DNA of 36,664 nucleotides from CAKSNH01 sp964422725. Lineage in GTDB: Bacteria; Bacillota; Clostridia; UBA1381. How positions within the stretch are numbered: position 1 is the first letter of the stretch; every line of letters begins with the position of its first letter. The DNA is taken from the NCBI GenBank assembly GCA_964422725.1, contig CAYRCC010000020.1:1-36664 (forward strand), written 5' to 3'. Made by a program: the position numbers and the translations under genes. The notes under the pieces are model-generated. The model was not told the origin of the DNA, did no database searches, and was given only the letters and a program-made list of their open reading frames with translations. This document shows, piece by piece, positions 8,507-17,700 of this stretch.

Positions 8507-10063
8507 TTATTCAGCTTTGGTAACAGCAACTTTGTTGTTGTCATCGGAAATAAATTCTTTACCCGAAACAATTACCGAATCGCCGTCGGAAAGTCCCGAA
8601 ATTATTTCCGTATATGTACCGTCGGTCGAGCCTATCTCAACTGTTTTCTTTTCCGCACTTCCGTTATTGTTTACATATACATAGCTTTCACTGCCGTCTG
8701 TCGTTACCGCCTCTGCCGGAACAGACAGCGAGCTCTTGCTCAGGGTCGCAAGCTTAACATCGGCAAACATACCGCCCTTCAGCGTACCGCTATCGTTCGG
8801 CACACTTATCTTTACAGTAAACAATCCTGTAGCTTCGTTTTTCGACGGACTTACCGCAATTACAGTACCCTGTACTTCGCTTATTTGTGCCGACGGAACC
8901 GAAACAACCGCCGCCATACCCTGCGAAACCGTTGGCGCAACCGCCTCTGTAACGTTAATCTCCACTTCAACGGTATTCATATTCACGATACCGATTGCCG
9001 GTGAACCGGCGGCGGTATTTTGTCCCTTTTCAACGCCGATTGATGTTACATAACCCGAAATCGGAGCTGTAACTCTCGCATTGTTAAGAGCATTTTTTGC
9101 AATATCGAGTGCCGCTTTCGCGCTCTGTACACCTGATTTTGCGGTAGTTGCGCTTTGCGGATTGATTACGTTTACTGTAAGGTCGCGCGTTTTGACTGCG
9201 TTGTCGAGAGCTTCTTTTGCCGATTTTACGTTATTTTCGGCGTTGTCAAGAGCCGCTCTTGCGTTTACCTTTGTGGATTTCAAATTTTCCTCTGCCGAAA
9301 TCATCTGAGTTTTTGCGGCTTCAATCTGAGTCTGATTTGCGCTTTCTGCGCTTGCGCAAGCCGCCTGTGCATTTTCGTAAGCTGTTTTTGATGCATCGAG
9401 GTCTACCTGTGAAATCGCACCCATTTCAAACAGCGACTGCATACGCGTATAGTTGTCCTGTGCGGTGGTGAGTGCGTTTTTCGCCGACGTAATGTTTGCA
9501 TCGGTGTTGTAAAGCTCAAGCGCGCGGTTGTAGCTTGCCACAGCATTGTCGTATGCGTTTTGCGCAAGCACTACGGCAGAATTGTTTTCATAGAGCTGTT
9601 TTTCTCTTTCGTACGCCGTAACAGCGGCATCATAGCCTATTTGTGCGTTTGAAACAGCCTGATTAACCTGATTTTCCGTCTGTTTTGCACTTCCGCCCGT
9701 GACACTCGAATAGCTTGCGTTTGCACTGTTATATCCCGCAAGTGCCTGATTGTATGCAAGTTTCAAATCGGTATCGTCGATTGTGAACAATACATCGCCG
9801 GCATTTACGTATTTGCCTATTTCAACGTTTACACCCGTAACCTTGCCCGACACCTTCGGCGATACGCTTACATCGCTTGCCGGCTTAACCTCACCTGTAT
9901 ATGTAACATCTGACGAAAGGTCACGCACAGATGCCGTATCAACCGTTACGTTAATCGGGGCGGTGGTAGGTTCGGCTGTTGTTTCTTCGGCTTTCTTGCC
10001 GCACGATGCAAGAGAGAGCATCATAGTGCACACCAAGCATACACATAATATTTTTTTCTTCAT
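8507..10063 (-). CDS. RND efflux adaptor (membrane fusion) lipoprotein
   Basis: A 518-residue adaptor linking the pump to an outer partner. It starts with a lipoprotein signal ending LASC (Cys21), so it should be lipid-anchored on the outer face of the membrane. It has the two-half lipoyl layout, with SGKVTGVNVEIGKYVNAGDV in the first half and APISGYVTSIGVEKGQNTAA in the second. Between them is an unusually long Ala/Asn/Gln-rich helical hairpin (about residues 95-330) with many heptads. Beta-barrel and membrane-proximal parts follow (about 360-510). A long hairpin is typical of adaptors that dock onto TolC-type partners. AGGAGG lies 7 bases before the ATG. It is flanked by the TolC-like gene upstream and the RND permease downstream, clearly one operon. 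Confidence 0.93.
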   Translation of the reverse strand: MKKKILCVCLVCTMMLSLASCGKKAEETTAEPTTAPINVTVDTASVRDLSSDVTYTGEVKPASDVSVSPKVSGKVTGVNVEIGKYVNAGDVLFTIDDTDLKLAYNQALAGYNSANASYSSVTGGSAKQTENQVNQAVSNAQIGYDAAVTAYEREKQLYENNSAVVLAQNAYDNAVASYNRALELYNTDANITSAKNALTTAQDNYTRMQSLFEMGAISQVDLDASKTAYENAQAACASAESANQTQIEAAKTQMISAEENLKSTKVNARAALDNAENNVKSAKEALDNAVKTRDLTVNVINPQSATTAKSGVQSAKAALDIAKNALNNARVTAPISGYVTSIGVEKGQNTAAGSPAIGIVNMNTVEVEINVTEAVAPTVSQGMAAVVSVPSAQISEVQGTVIAVSPSKNEATGLFTVKISVPNDSGTLKGGMFADVKLATLSKSSLSVPAEAVTTDGSESYVYVNNNGSAEKKTVEIGSTDGTYTEIISGLSDGDSVIVSGKEFISDDNNKVAVTKAE

Positions 10064-10099
10064 ACATTTGCCTCCTGAAAATTTATATCATATATTTAA

Positions 10100-11281
10100 T
10101 TACTTTGCCTCGTTTTTTGTCTGCTGCGACACAAGCTCGTTGTAATCTTCGTTGTAGAGTGCCATATAGTTGCTTGTTGCAAGAATTACCGCCACTTTGA
10201 TGTCAAGAATTGAATTTTCTACATTTGTAAGCTGTTGACTTATATCTATAAAATCGGTTGCTGTGGTCATACCCATTTCATACTGTGCCTTGACAACCTC
10301 ATAGCTCTTTTTCAGATTTTCCAGCTGACTTTCAAGCAGTGCATACGACTCCGTTGCGGTAGTCAGGGCGTTGTGCAGTTGGCTCACCGAAAGACGAACG
10401 GCGTTTAGCTGAGTGTTGTAGTCGTGCATTTGTTTTTCGTGTGCCGCCTTTTGAATACGGTATACAAATGTGTTCGACGTATACCACTTATCATATGTAT
10501 CCATCATTCTTTCTTCAAGCTCCATACTCTCTTTTATCGCAAGTATGTTAGGATTCTTCTCCTCCGCCAGCTTTGACACCTCGCTGAGTGTCGGCAGAGC
10601 TACGCTTGAGTTAAGCTCAAGATTTCCCGAAACCTCAAGCACTCCGTTCTGCGGAAAACCTATGTAATTTTTCAGTGTCTGCATATTGATATCACTGCTG
10701 CGCTTTGCCTGTGCGAGAGAGTTTTCGGCTCTCAGCACTTCCGTTTCAAACGTGCTTACGTCAAGCGCGGATAATGTACCGTTTGAATACTTTGCTTTTG
10801 CCTGTTCGAGTCTGGTTTTTGCCTGTGACAATGCCGTTTGGGCAATTTCTATTTTCTTCACGCCCGAAATATATGTGTAAAAATAGCTGTAAACGTCCGC
10901 TTTGGTTGTTGCGGTGGTTTGCTGTAAGCTCCTCTTTGCAACATTTACCGCCATTTCCGACTGGTCGCGGCGGTATCCGCTTTTTATAAGATATTCTTCA
11001 TCGCTTGAGGCGGTTTTGGTCGCCATTGCGCGGTAGTTACTGCGCGACTGCGCCAAAAGCTCCTCGTAATATGTTACATTGAGCTTTGCCGCAATGATTG
11101 ACGGCGAATTTTCAAGTGCATAGTCAAGCGCCTCGATTATTGTCATTTTAACTGTCGGTGCGGCTTCGGCTGTCTGCACCGTCTGTACTGTCTGCGCCGT
11201 TTCGGCGGTTTCGGCGGCAAGTGCTACGGAAGGGCTTGCCGCAAGGACTGCTATTAAAAGGTATAAAACTGCTTTTTTCAT
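10100..11281 (-). CDS. TolC-like outer efflux protein (secreted)
   Basis: A 393-residue protein with a signal peptide (MKKAVLYLLIAVLAASPSVALA, cleaved near residue 22). A repetitive Ala/Glu/Thr/Val/Gln linker follows, then long amphipathic helices rich in Ala, Gln and Leu. Two similar halves are seen, each with an EALDYALENSPSI or EVSKLAEEKNPNI type opening, as in the outer membrane efflux protein (TolC) family. It is somewhat shorter than Gram-negative TolC (about 430-470 mature residues). The start is placed at the ATG 11281; an in-frame TTG 12 bases upstream overlaps the AAAGGA site. It lies between marR and the adaptor gene. In a sporulating Firmicute no outer membrane is expected, so its location (wall-spanning tube or unknown) is uncertain. 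Confidence 0.85.
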   Translation of the reverse strand: MKKAVLYLLIAVLAASPSVALAAETAETAQTVQTVQTAEAAPTVKMTIIEALDYALENSPSIIAAKLNVTYYEELLAQSRSNYRAMATKTASSDEEYLIKSGYRRDQSEMAVNVAKRSLQQTTATTKADVYSYFYTYISGVKKIEIAQTALSQAKTRLEQAKAKYSNGTLSALDVSTFETEVLRAENSLAQAKRSSDINMQTLKNYIGFPQNGVLEVSGNLELNSSVALPTLSEVSKLAEEKNPNILAIKESMELEERMMDTYDKWYTSNTFVYRIQKAAHEKQMHDYNTQLNAVRLSVSQLHNALTTATESYALLESQLENLKKSYEVVKAQYEMGMTTATDFIDISQQLTNVENSILDIKVAVILATSNYMALYNEDYNELVSQQTKNEAK

Positions 11282-11331
11282 AGGGTATACCAAATCCTTT
11301 CTTAAAAGTTTATATAAATCGGGAATATTTA

Positions 11332-11808
11332 TTATTCCGCAATGTCAGACTTTATGCTTTCAAAGGAGTTTTCGGCTATAAAATCCTTCACGATGGAACA
11401 GACATTTTCCGAAATCCTTATAAGCGATTTAACGTCATCGTCACTCAGATGTGACAGTAATGTTTCGGCAATTTGAATGTTGTGTTCTTTTGCCGATTTA
11501 AGAGCGTTTTTCCCATCGTCGGTAAGGCTCACTCGGTAAACACGCTTATCATACGGGTCAATGGTTCTTTCCACAAGTCCTTTTTTCTCGACTGCGTTGA
11601 TTGACTGCGAAACGGCTGACTTGCTTATCAGCAAAACCTTGCTGATTGCAGATGTAGTAACCTTTATACCGTCCTCCGTCAAATACTGTATCATATCAAG
11701 CATGGCAAATTCACCGCGCGGCATATTATTCGGTATTTTATGATAGAAAAATACCTTGCGCATATTGTCCATTGCGTTTAAGTAATCTCGGATTAACTGT
11801 TTATCCAA
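11332..11808 (-). CDS. MarR-family regulator of the RND efflux operon
   Basis: A 158-residue winged-helix DNA-binding repressor, usual length for MarR. The helix-turn-helix lies in KVTTSAISKVLLISKSAVSQ. The wing follows, with KKGLVERTIDPYDKRVYRV, where the DxR-type wing motif is clear. Terminal helices form the dimer region. The start is a TTG at 11808: GGGGGAGG is 8 bases upstream, and no ATG with a site is available. An upstream in-frame TTG would add 13 residues but has no ribosome site. As first gene of the operon it probably controls its own transcription and that of the pump. The inducer cannot be read from sequence. Confidence 0.9.
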   Translation of the reverse strand: MDKQLIRDYLNAMDNMRKVFFYHKIPNNMPRGEFAMLDMIQYLTEDGIKVTTSAISKVLLISKSAVSQSINAVEKKGLVERTIDPYDKRVYRVSLTDDGKNALKSAKEHNIQIAETLLSHLSDDDVKSLIRISENVCSIVKDFIAENSFESIKSDIAE

Positions 11809-12012
11809 TATGTATTCCTCCCCCAAAATATTACTTTTTCCGAACAAAGCTCTCGGTTTTGATATTCGGACTGTTCTGCAATGTTAATTTCAACTTTATT
11901 GAGTTTGTTCATTTTTACAACGCACAGGCATGGACTCAAAATTCATCGCGGCACTGCACAGTTAATGTAAAAAAGATGTTTCAAATCACGCGTTTTGCAA
12001 CGGCTGTTTTTA

Positions 12013-12041
12013 ATTATATATTAAAGCCCTTACTTTGTCAA
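12013..12041 (-). promoter_or_regulatory. Strong promoter of the marR-RND operon
   Basis: On the minus strand a perfect TTGACA (12036-12041), 17 bases, and a perfect TATAAT (12013-12018). Transcription would begin near 12006, giving a leader of about 200 bases before marR. No clear operator palindrome stands out. Confidence 0.8.
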
Positions 12042-12181
12042 GCACTAATAATAATTTTTGCCATATTGCTGAAAAAAGAATTAATTTAAATACTTTATAT
12101 ACTGCAAAAGTTACACCAATTACATTATTTAAGTCGAAAAACTGTTTAAAAACTGAATTGTTAAGTTTCTTAACAAAGCTA

Positions 12182-12210
12182 ATTATACTCTTACCGATAG
12201 ACAAAGTCAA
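12182..12210 (-). promoter_or_regulatory. Second upstream promoter-like site, minus strand
   Basis: TTGACT (12205-12210), 17 bases and TATAAT (12182-12187) on the minus strand. It lies about 170 bases upstream of the first marR promoter, followed by a small GTTAAG/CTTAAC hairpin. It may be a second marR promoter or drive a short transcript. I see no convincing ORF in the 12050-12340 stretch, which is AT-rich. Confidence 0.5.
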
Positions 12211-12340
12211 TATGATGTAAAGATAAATTGTGTTCAAAAAAGCAACCGAAATACTGCATTGATTTGGTAAAGTTGAACAAAAGTGTCACAGTGACATAAG
12301 CCTTTAAACAGGACCGAAAACTCATCATTTCCCGAATATT

Positions 12341-12383
12341 AAAAAAACGGGGCTATAAGGAGCTTTCACTCCCTATAACCCCC
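12341..12383 (-). terminator. Intrinsic terminator of trpB
   Basis: On the minus strand arms near GGGGTTATAGGGAG and CTCCTTATAGCCCC form a long stem with a 6-base loop. A G and seven T residues follow. It lies 14 bases after the trpB stop. Confidence 0.85.
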
Positions 12384-12396
12384 GACTCGGTATAGT

Positions 12397-13614
12397 TTAT
12401 CTTATACCGTATTTTTCTATAACGTAATCCATATCCTTGTCGCCTCGACCGGACAGGTTAATCAGCACAGAACCACGTCCCATGGTTTTTGCGAGCTTCA
12501 TCGCATATGCAACCGCGTGTGAACTCTCTATAGCCGGTATAATACCCTCCATTCTCGAAAGCTCAAAAAACGCATCAATCGTTTCATTATCGTCCACAAC
12601 GTCATATTTCACTCTGCCCAAGTCACGCAAAAATGCGTGTTCCGGACCGCTTGACGGGTAGTCCAAGCCGCTCGCAACCGAATATACAGGTGCAGGCTCG
12701 CCGTTTTCGTCTTTGAGCATTATGCTGTTAAAGCCGTGCATAATACCCTCTGTTCCGTATTTAAGACTTGCCGCGTGGTCACCAATCTTTTCGCCTCTGC
12801 CAAGCGGTTCTATACCGTAGATATCAACAGGGTCGTTCAAAAATCCGGCAAACATTCCCATCGCATTTGAACCGCCGCCGACACACGCAACAACCGCATC
12901 AGGCAGTTCGCCCGTCATATCAATAAACTGCTCTCTCGCCTCAATACCCACTACACTCTGGAAATCTCTTACCATCAGCGGGAACGGGTGCGGACCCAAA
13001 GCCGAGCCTATACAATAAATCGCGTCTTTGTATTCACGGCAGTACGCCGCAAATGCCGCATCAACAGCCTCTTTCAGCGTTTGAAGTCCATCGGTAACCT
13101 CCACAACCTTTGCGCCGAGAATCTTCATTCTAGCAACGTTAGGTGCTTGTTTCTTTATATCCACCGCACCCATATATATATCACATTCCAATCCGAAATA
13201 TGCCGCCGCCGTCGCAAGTGCGACACCGTGCTGTCCCGCACCCGTTTCCGCGATAACTTTCTTCTTTCCCATATACTTGGCAAGCAGTGCTTCACCCATA
13301 CAATGATTCAGCTTATGCGCACCCGTATGGTTCAAATCCTCACGCTTTACATAAAGCTGTACGTTTCCCAATTTATTGGAAAGTCTTTCAAGGTGGGAAA
13401 TCGGTGTCGGTCTGCCTTGAAATTCCTTGCGTATTCTGCGCAGTTCACTTATGAATTTACTCGATTTGCAAATCGTCTGATAGGCCTCGTTGATTTCGTC
13501 CATAGCCTTTTGCAGCTCCGGAGTAACGTACGAACCGCCGTACTTGCCGAAGAAACCATTGCTGTTCGGATAATTTTTAAAGTATGTGTCAAAGTCAATA
13601 TTGTTATATTTCAT
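12397..13614 (-). CDS. trpB: Tryptophan synthase beta chain, stand-alone
   Basis: PLP enzyme joining indole and L-serine to make tryptophan. The 405-residue length is typical. The PLP-lysine motif HTGAHKLNH (Lys101 from the chosen start) is followed by the conserved AETGAGQHGVALATAAA. The phosphate-binding loop GGGSNAMGMF and the SALGPHPFPLMVRDFQ segment identify the TrpB1 type rather than TrpB2. The start is the ATG at 13614 because GGAGGAG sits 6 bases upstream. An ATG five codons earlier (13629) overlaps that site. There is no trpA and no other trp gene in the window. Regulation is by a T-box leader, so expression should rise when uncharged tRNA-Trp accumulates. The enzyme may salvage external indole or pair with TrpA encoded elsewhere (inference). 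Confidence 0.96.
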   Translation of the reverse strand: MKYNNIDFDTYFKNYPNSNGFFGKYGGSYVTPELQKAMDEINEAYQTICKSSKFISELRRIRKEFQGRPTPISHLERLSNKLGNVQLYVKREDLNHTGAHKLNHCMGEALLAKYMGKKKVIAETGAGQHGVALATAAAYFGLECDIYMGAVDIKKQAPNVARMKILGAKVVEVTDGLQTLKEAVDAAFAAYCREYKDAIYCIGSALGPHPFPLMVRDFQSVVGIEAREQFIDMTGELPDAVVACVGGGSNAMGMFAGFLNDPVDIYGIEPLGRGEKIGDHAASLKYGTEGIMHGFNSIMLKDENGEPAPVYSVASGLDYPSSGPEHAFLRDLGRVKYDVVDDNETIDAFFELSRMEGIIPAIESSHAVAYAMKLAKTMGRGSVLINLSGRGDKDMDYVIEKYGIR

Positions 13615-13739
13615 AATAAGCTCCTCCATAAAATCAATCTTGTTTATATTCTCAATTCGTTTTTAACATTCCGCCGTCCGCCATCGTTTCGTAAGTATAA
13701 ACATAAATAAAACCTCTTTTCCTCAGATTATATTTACTG

Positions 13740-14028
13740 CCAAAAAACAAAAACGTCCTTGACAGAAATATACCAATTCTGTCAAGGACGAATACATACA
13801 AAATATCCGCGGTGCCACCTTGATTCACAGTGTGACCTGTGCGCTTAGCAAGATTCCAACAAATCCCCGGCTTTTTACGCAAGCCTTACGTCTGTGCATT
13901 TGACACAGCCCTTAGCAGTCCATATTACTCAAAGAGTCTTTGCGGAACTCACACCATAATCCGCTCGCTCATAAAGACCTACTTTAACTTTTTTCTGCCT
14001 CAACGGTTTAACATCAAATATTCATTTT
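13740..14028 (-). promoter_or_regulatory. T-box leader (tRNA-Trp responsive) of trpB
   Basis: Minus-strand leader. The conserved T-box AAGGTGGCACCGCGGATA maps to 13804-13821 and forms the antiterminator. Stem I is visible, with AGTAGGTC pairing to GACTGCT and a specifier region AATATGGAC. The TGG triplet at 13920-13922 is in the specifier position, matching tryptophan. The terminator follows at 13754-13790: a 14 bp stem CGTCCTTGACAGAA/TTCTGTCAAGGACG and then TTTTTGTTTTTT. Known T-box logic: uncharged tRNA-Trp stabilises the antiterminator. About 125 unstructured bases separate it from the trpB start. Confidence 0.93.
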
Positions 14029-14033
14029 TTATC

Positions 14034-14062
14034 ATTATACTCCATAGGCTGTGCATTGTCAA
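14034..14062 (-). promoter_or_regulatory. Promoter of the T-box/trpB transcript
   Basis: A fully consensus minus-strand promoter: TTGACA (14057-14062), 17 bases, TATAAT (14034-14039). It starts the T-box leader, so control appears to be by termination rather than initiation. Confidence 0.9.
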
Positions 14063-14112
14063 CACTTTTTTTCAAAAAATATAATTTTTTTGAAAAGTAC
14101 GGCAGCGGCGAA

Positions 14113-14679
14113 TTATCCGACAGCACCGTCCGGCTGAGTCTGAGGCTGACTCTGCGCCGTATCCGGCGCGCTCTGACTCGGCACACTCTGCTCGTTTTCG
14201 GCAGACTGCGGCTGCTGTGTCGGCTGTTGCGGCTGCTGTGTCGGCGGCTGTACGGCTTGTGTCGGCTGTACTGTCGGCGGCGGCGTTGTCTTACTTGCTT
14301 TCGGACGTTTTGTTGCCGTCGGTGCTTGGGTCGGTGCTGCAGTTGCCTGTCCTGCCAGGACAGCCTCGTTCGGCGGCGGAACGGGAGTCGGTGCAAGTGT
14401 CGGTCTTACGGCAAGCTCTGCTTCGTATTGCTCAATTTTGCGGTTGAGAGCCGCAATTTCATCGTCTTTTTCCTCAAGCTGTAATTTCAGCTGTGTTATC
14501 TCATTCACAGAGCCTTTCATCATGGCTCCCAAATCCCGTCGGCTTATTGTTCCGAAAAACAAAGTAACCCAAACGATTATACCGATTGCCGCCAAAACCG
14601 CCAGTGTAATGAAAAACTTTTTCTTTTTATCCGTTTTACGTTTTGTACCATAACTTCCGTAGTAGACGCGTCTAGGCAT
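14113..14679 (-). CDS. Single-pass membrane protein with coiled coil and Pro/Gln/Thr-rich tail
   Basis: A 188-residue protein of unknown function. A basic cytosolic N-terminus (MPRRVYYGSYGTKRKTDKKKK) precedes one membrane helix (about 22-43). A coiled-coil heptad stretch follows (about 58-92, ITQLKLQLEEKDDEIAALNR). The extracellular tail of about 95 residues is almost only Pro, Thr, Gln, Ala and Ser, with TQQPQQPTQQPQ-type repeats, and probably spans the cell wall. The coiled coil recalls septum-associated proteins, but nothing proves this. The start follows TTAGGAGGATAAG. It stands between addA and the trpB leader in the same orientation, with a likely promoter of its own. Composition bias makes homology searches unreliable for the tail. 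Confidence 0.8.
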   Translation of the reverse strand: MPRRVYYGSYGTKRKTDKKKKFFITLAVLAAIGIIVWVTLFFGTISRRDLGAMMKGSVNEITQLKLQLEEKDDEIAALNRKIEQYEAELAVRPTLAPTPVPPPNEAVLAGQATAAPTQAPTATKRPKASKTTPPPTVQPTQAVQPPTQQPQQPTQQPQSAENEQSVPSQSAPDTAQSQPQTQPDGAVG

Positions 14680-14718
14680 ACTCTTATCCTCCTAAATTGT
14701 TATCCTGTCTATAAGTAT

Positions 14719-14747
14719 ATCATAACACACATACATATTTCAATCAA
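14719..14747 (-). promoter_or_regulatory. Probable promoter of the Pro/Gln-rich protein gene
   Basis: Minus strand TTGATT (14742-14747), 17 bases, TATGAT (14719-14724). It lies in the short gap after addA, about 40 bases before the start codon. It is weaker than others in the window. Confidence 0.5.
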
Positions 14748-14768
14748 TTTTTATCACAAACAGGTATT

Positions 14769-17700
14769 TTATATATACTCACCCAAAACAAGCATATCAT
14801 CTTTAAAGAAAAGATACAAAACACATTCCTTTACCCTTTTGTGCGTTATCCGCTCCACTGCGGTTTTGTAATACGCAAGCTGTAATTTGTATTTTTGTGC
14901 AATTTCGGTTTTGTCGCTGTATTTATCGGTTTTATAGTCGAAAATCACTATTTCGCCGTCCTCCTCAAAATAACCGTCTATAACGCCCTGTAAAATCACT
15001 TTTTCGCCGTTATACTCCTCTCCGAGCTCCCTCCGGACCTCAGATACCGGTATTTCTATTTCAAACGGTGACTCACGATACAGCCGTTTTGCGCGCACTG
15101 CACGTTTGCCCAGCTCCGAAGCGAAAAATTTTGCGATTTTATCGCTGTACACAAGCTCTTTCTCGCTTTGTGTCATTATATTTTCGCTCACCATTCTGTC
15201 CAGCTCACTCATAACATACTCCAAATCCGCGTTTTCCTTAAACACTATGTTCTGCATTGCAAGGTGCGTGAGCGTACCTCTCCTTGCGTTTGTCACCCTT
15301 TCCTCCTTCAAAAACTCCGGCACCGCCAGCTCATTTTGATTATAGTAATACACTGTGCCGTCCTCCTCCTCGCCGAAACGCTCCTTCATCTCGGTAACTG
15401 ATACCTTAGAGGCAATCGCGCCCAGTTTTTTATATTTGTATTCATAGCCGAACAGCTCGTCTATATCCACGTCCGAGTCCTCATACACGCGCTCCTGCGG
15501 CTGTACCTTTTCGTCGGGAGTAATTTCAAATTCCGATGTTTTAACCGTTTTTACCTCCCACAATTTCGATTTGAGCGCAACGGGCGCTATCAAATTCAAA
15601 AACGACTTTGAGTTAAGCGCACGCATTTTTTTAAGCGGCAGTTCACAGTCCCACAGCGGCAGTTTCTTTTCCAAGCCGTCAACCGTACCCGTCACAATCA
15701 GTTTTTCCCTTGCGCGCGTCATCGCAACATACAAAATACGCATTTCCTCGGAAACGCTCTCGGTTTCAAAGCGTTTTTGATGTGCCGACTTGGATATTGT
15801 CGAACATATATAACCGGCTTTTCGGTTTATATAGTCCATACCGAATCCAAGCTCCTTATGCAGCATAATCACACTGTTTTTTTCTCTTATGCTGAACGCC
15901 TTGTCCGCCGCCGAAATTATTGTAACCGGATATTCCAATCCTTTGCTTTTATGCATTGACTTAATCTGCACGACATTATGCTTTTCCGTAATCAGTTTTG
16001 CCGGATTTATTTTTTCGTTGTTTGCAATCATACGTTCAATCAAATTGATAAAATTAAACAAACCTCTAAATCCCGATTTTTCATACTGCTTTGCCCGCTC
16101 ATAAATCAGCCTCAGATTTGCGCGGCACTCCTCACCGCCGGCAAGTGCGCCGACATAAGCATAATAATCGGTTTCCGTGTACAGTTTCCACACAAGCTTG
16201 TCACTGCTCATATACTTTGAATATCCGCGCCACCTTTTCAAATCGTCAAGTGCTCTCATACATTTTCTGCCAAGCTCCGTGTCCTCCTTTGCACACTCCG
16301 CCGCGGCATCATACATTTTCCCCTTTGCACACATACGCACGCGCGCAAGCTCATCATCGCTGAAATTCCATATCACCGACCGCATAACCGCAATAAACGG
16401 TATATCCTGTTTCGGATTCAAAATAGTTTTCATAAGCGACAGCACCAAGTTAACCTCTTGCTTTTCAAAATAATCGTCACTTATCACAAACGCCTCTATA
16501 CCCTCTTTTTTCAGTGCGTCCGCAAAGCGTTTGCCGTCTGTGCCGGGTGCGCGCAGAAGTATTGCGATGTCCCTGTATTCAAGCGGACGTTTACTTCCGT
16601 CCTTTTGCGTAACCTCAAAGCCGTCCTCCGTCAGCTTTTTTATTCTCCGCGCCACTGTTCTTGCCTCAATCTCCCTTTTGCCGACGGCAAGTCCGTTTTC
16701 GTCCAAAAGTGCATCGTCCTTTGCTCTGTCGTTGTCTATGATAATAAGCTCGGTGTTTTCGTCGTCGGCGGTATCGTAGATTTTTGAGCCGTAATTGAGT
16801 CTTTGCTCGTCGTCATAGTTAATTTCGCCGGCGTACTCGCTCATTACATTTTCAAAAATTTCGTTCACGGACGAAAGTATACGACTGCGACTCCTGAAAT
16901 TCTGAGAAAGTATAATTTTGAATCCGCCCGTACCTTTACAGGCCGAATATGTGTCGTTTTTTGCTTTGAACAGTTTCGGGTCTGACTGACGGAAACGATA
17001 TATGCTCTGTTTCATATCCCCCACCATAAACATATTGTTTCCGTCGGATATGCTTTGGAATATTTCCTCCTGCAAGCCGTTGGAATCCTGATACTCATCA
17101 AGCAGTATTTCAGCGTATTTTTCCCTGAGTGCATCGGCAAGCTCGGTTCTGTTCCCGTTTTCGTCAACCAGCAGTTCAAGACAGAAACGCTCTATGTCGG
17201 CAAAACCGTAGGAATTTTTTTTCTTTTTCCGCTCCAGCAGTCTTTCGTCAAACGTCTGTACAAGCGACGAAAGCGCACACAGAATCGGATACAGCTTTTC
17301 CTTAAACAGCTTTTCGATATCAGCCGACTTCATACTCACAGTCAGCGATATGTCCTCAAACAGCTCCGCCGCTCTTGTTTTCAGCTCGTCATAACGCCCG
17401 CTCCGCACCGTTGCAAACTGCCGCACACTGTACGACGGCGCCGACACACCCGACACGTATTCATAAACCCTGTCCCAACCGTCCGGAATAAGCCGTCTGA
17501 TATTTTCATACACCGTCTTCCACTCCAAAAACACCTCCGGCAGCTTCTTATACAGCTCCTTGCGGCACTTTACAGCCTCCTTACTCAAAACGGCATCGCC
17601 CGTATACGGTTCGTTGACCTTGCTCTCATATGCCAGCCTTATCTCACTGCCGCCGAACATAAACTCTACCGCCTCGTCAAGCTCCGCTATACACTCGCCG

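Noticed and set aside
12010..12237. 75-codon minus-strand frame in the marR upstream region
   Set aside because: It spans both predicted promoters, starts without a ribosome site and reflects AT-rich non-coding sequence.
14101..14430. Tandem DNA repeat in the low-complexity gene
   Set aside because: The repetitive look comes from Pro/Gln/Thr codons of the 188-residue protein, not from an exact DNA repeat array.
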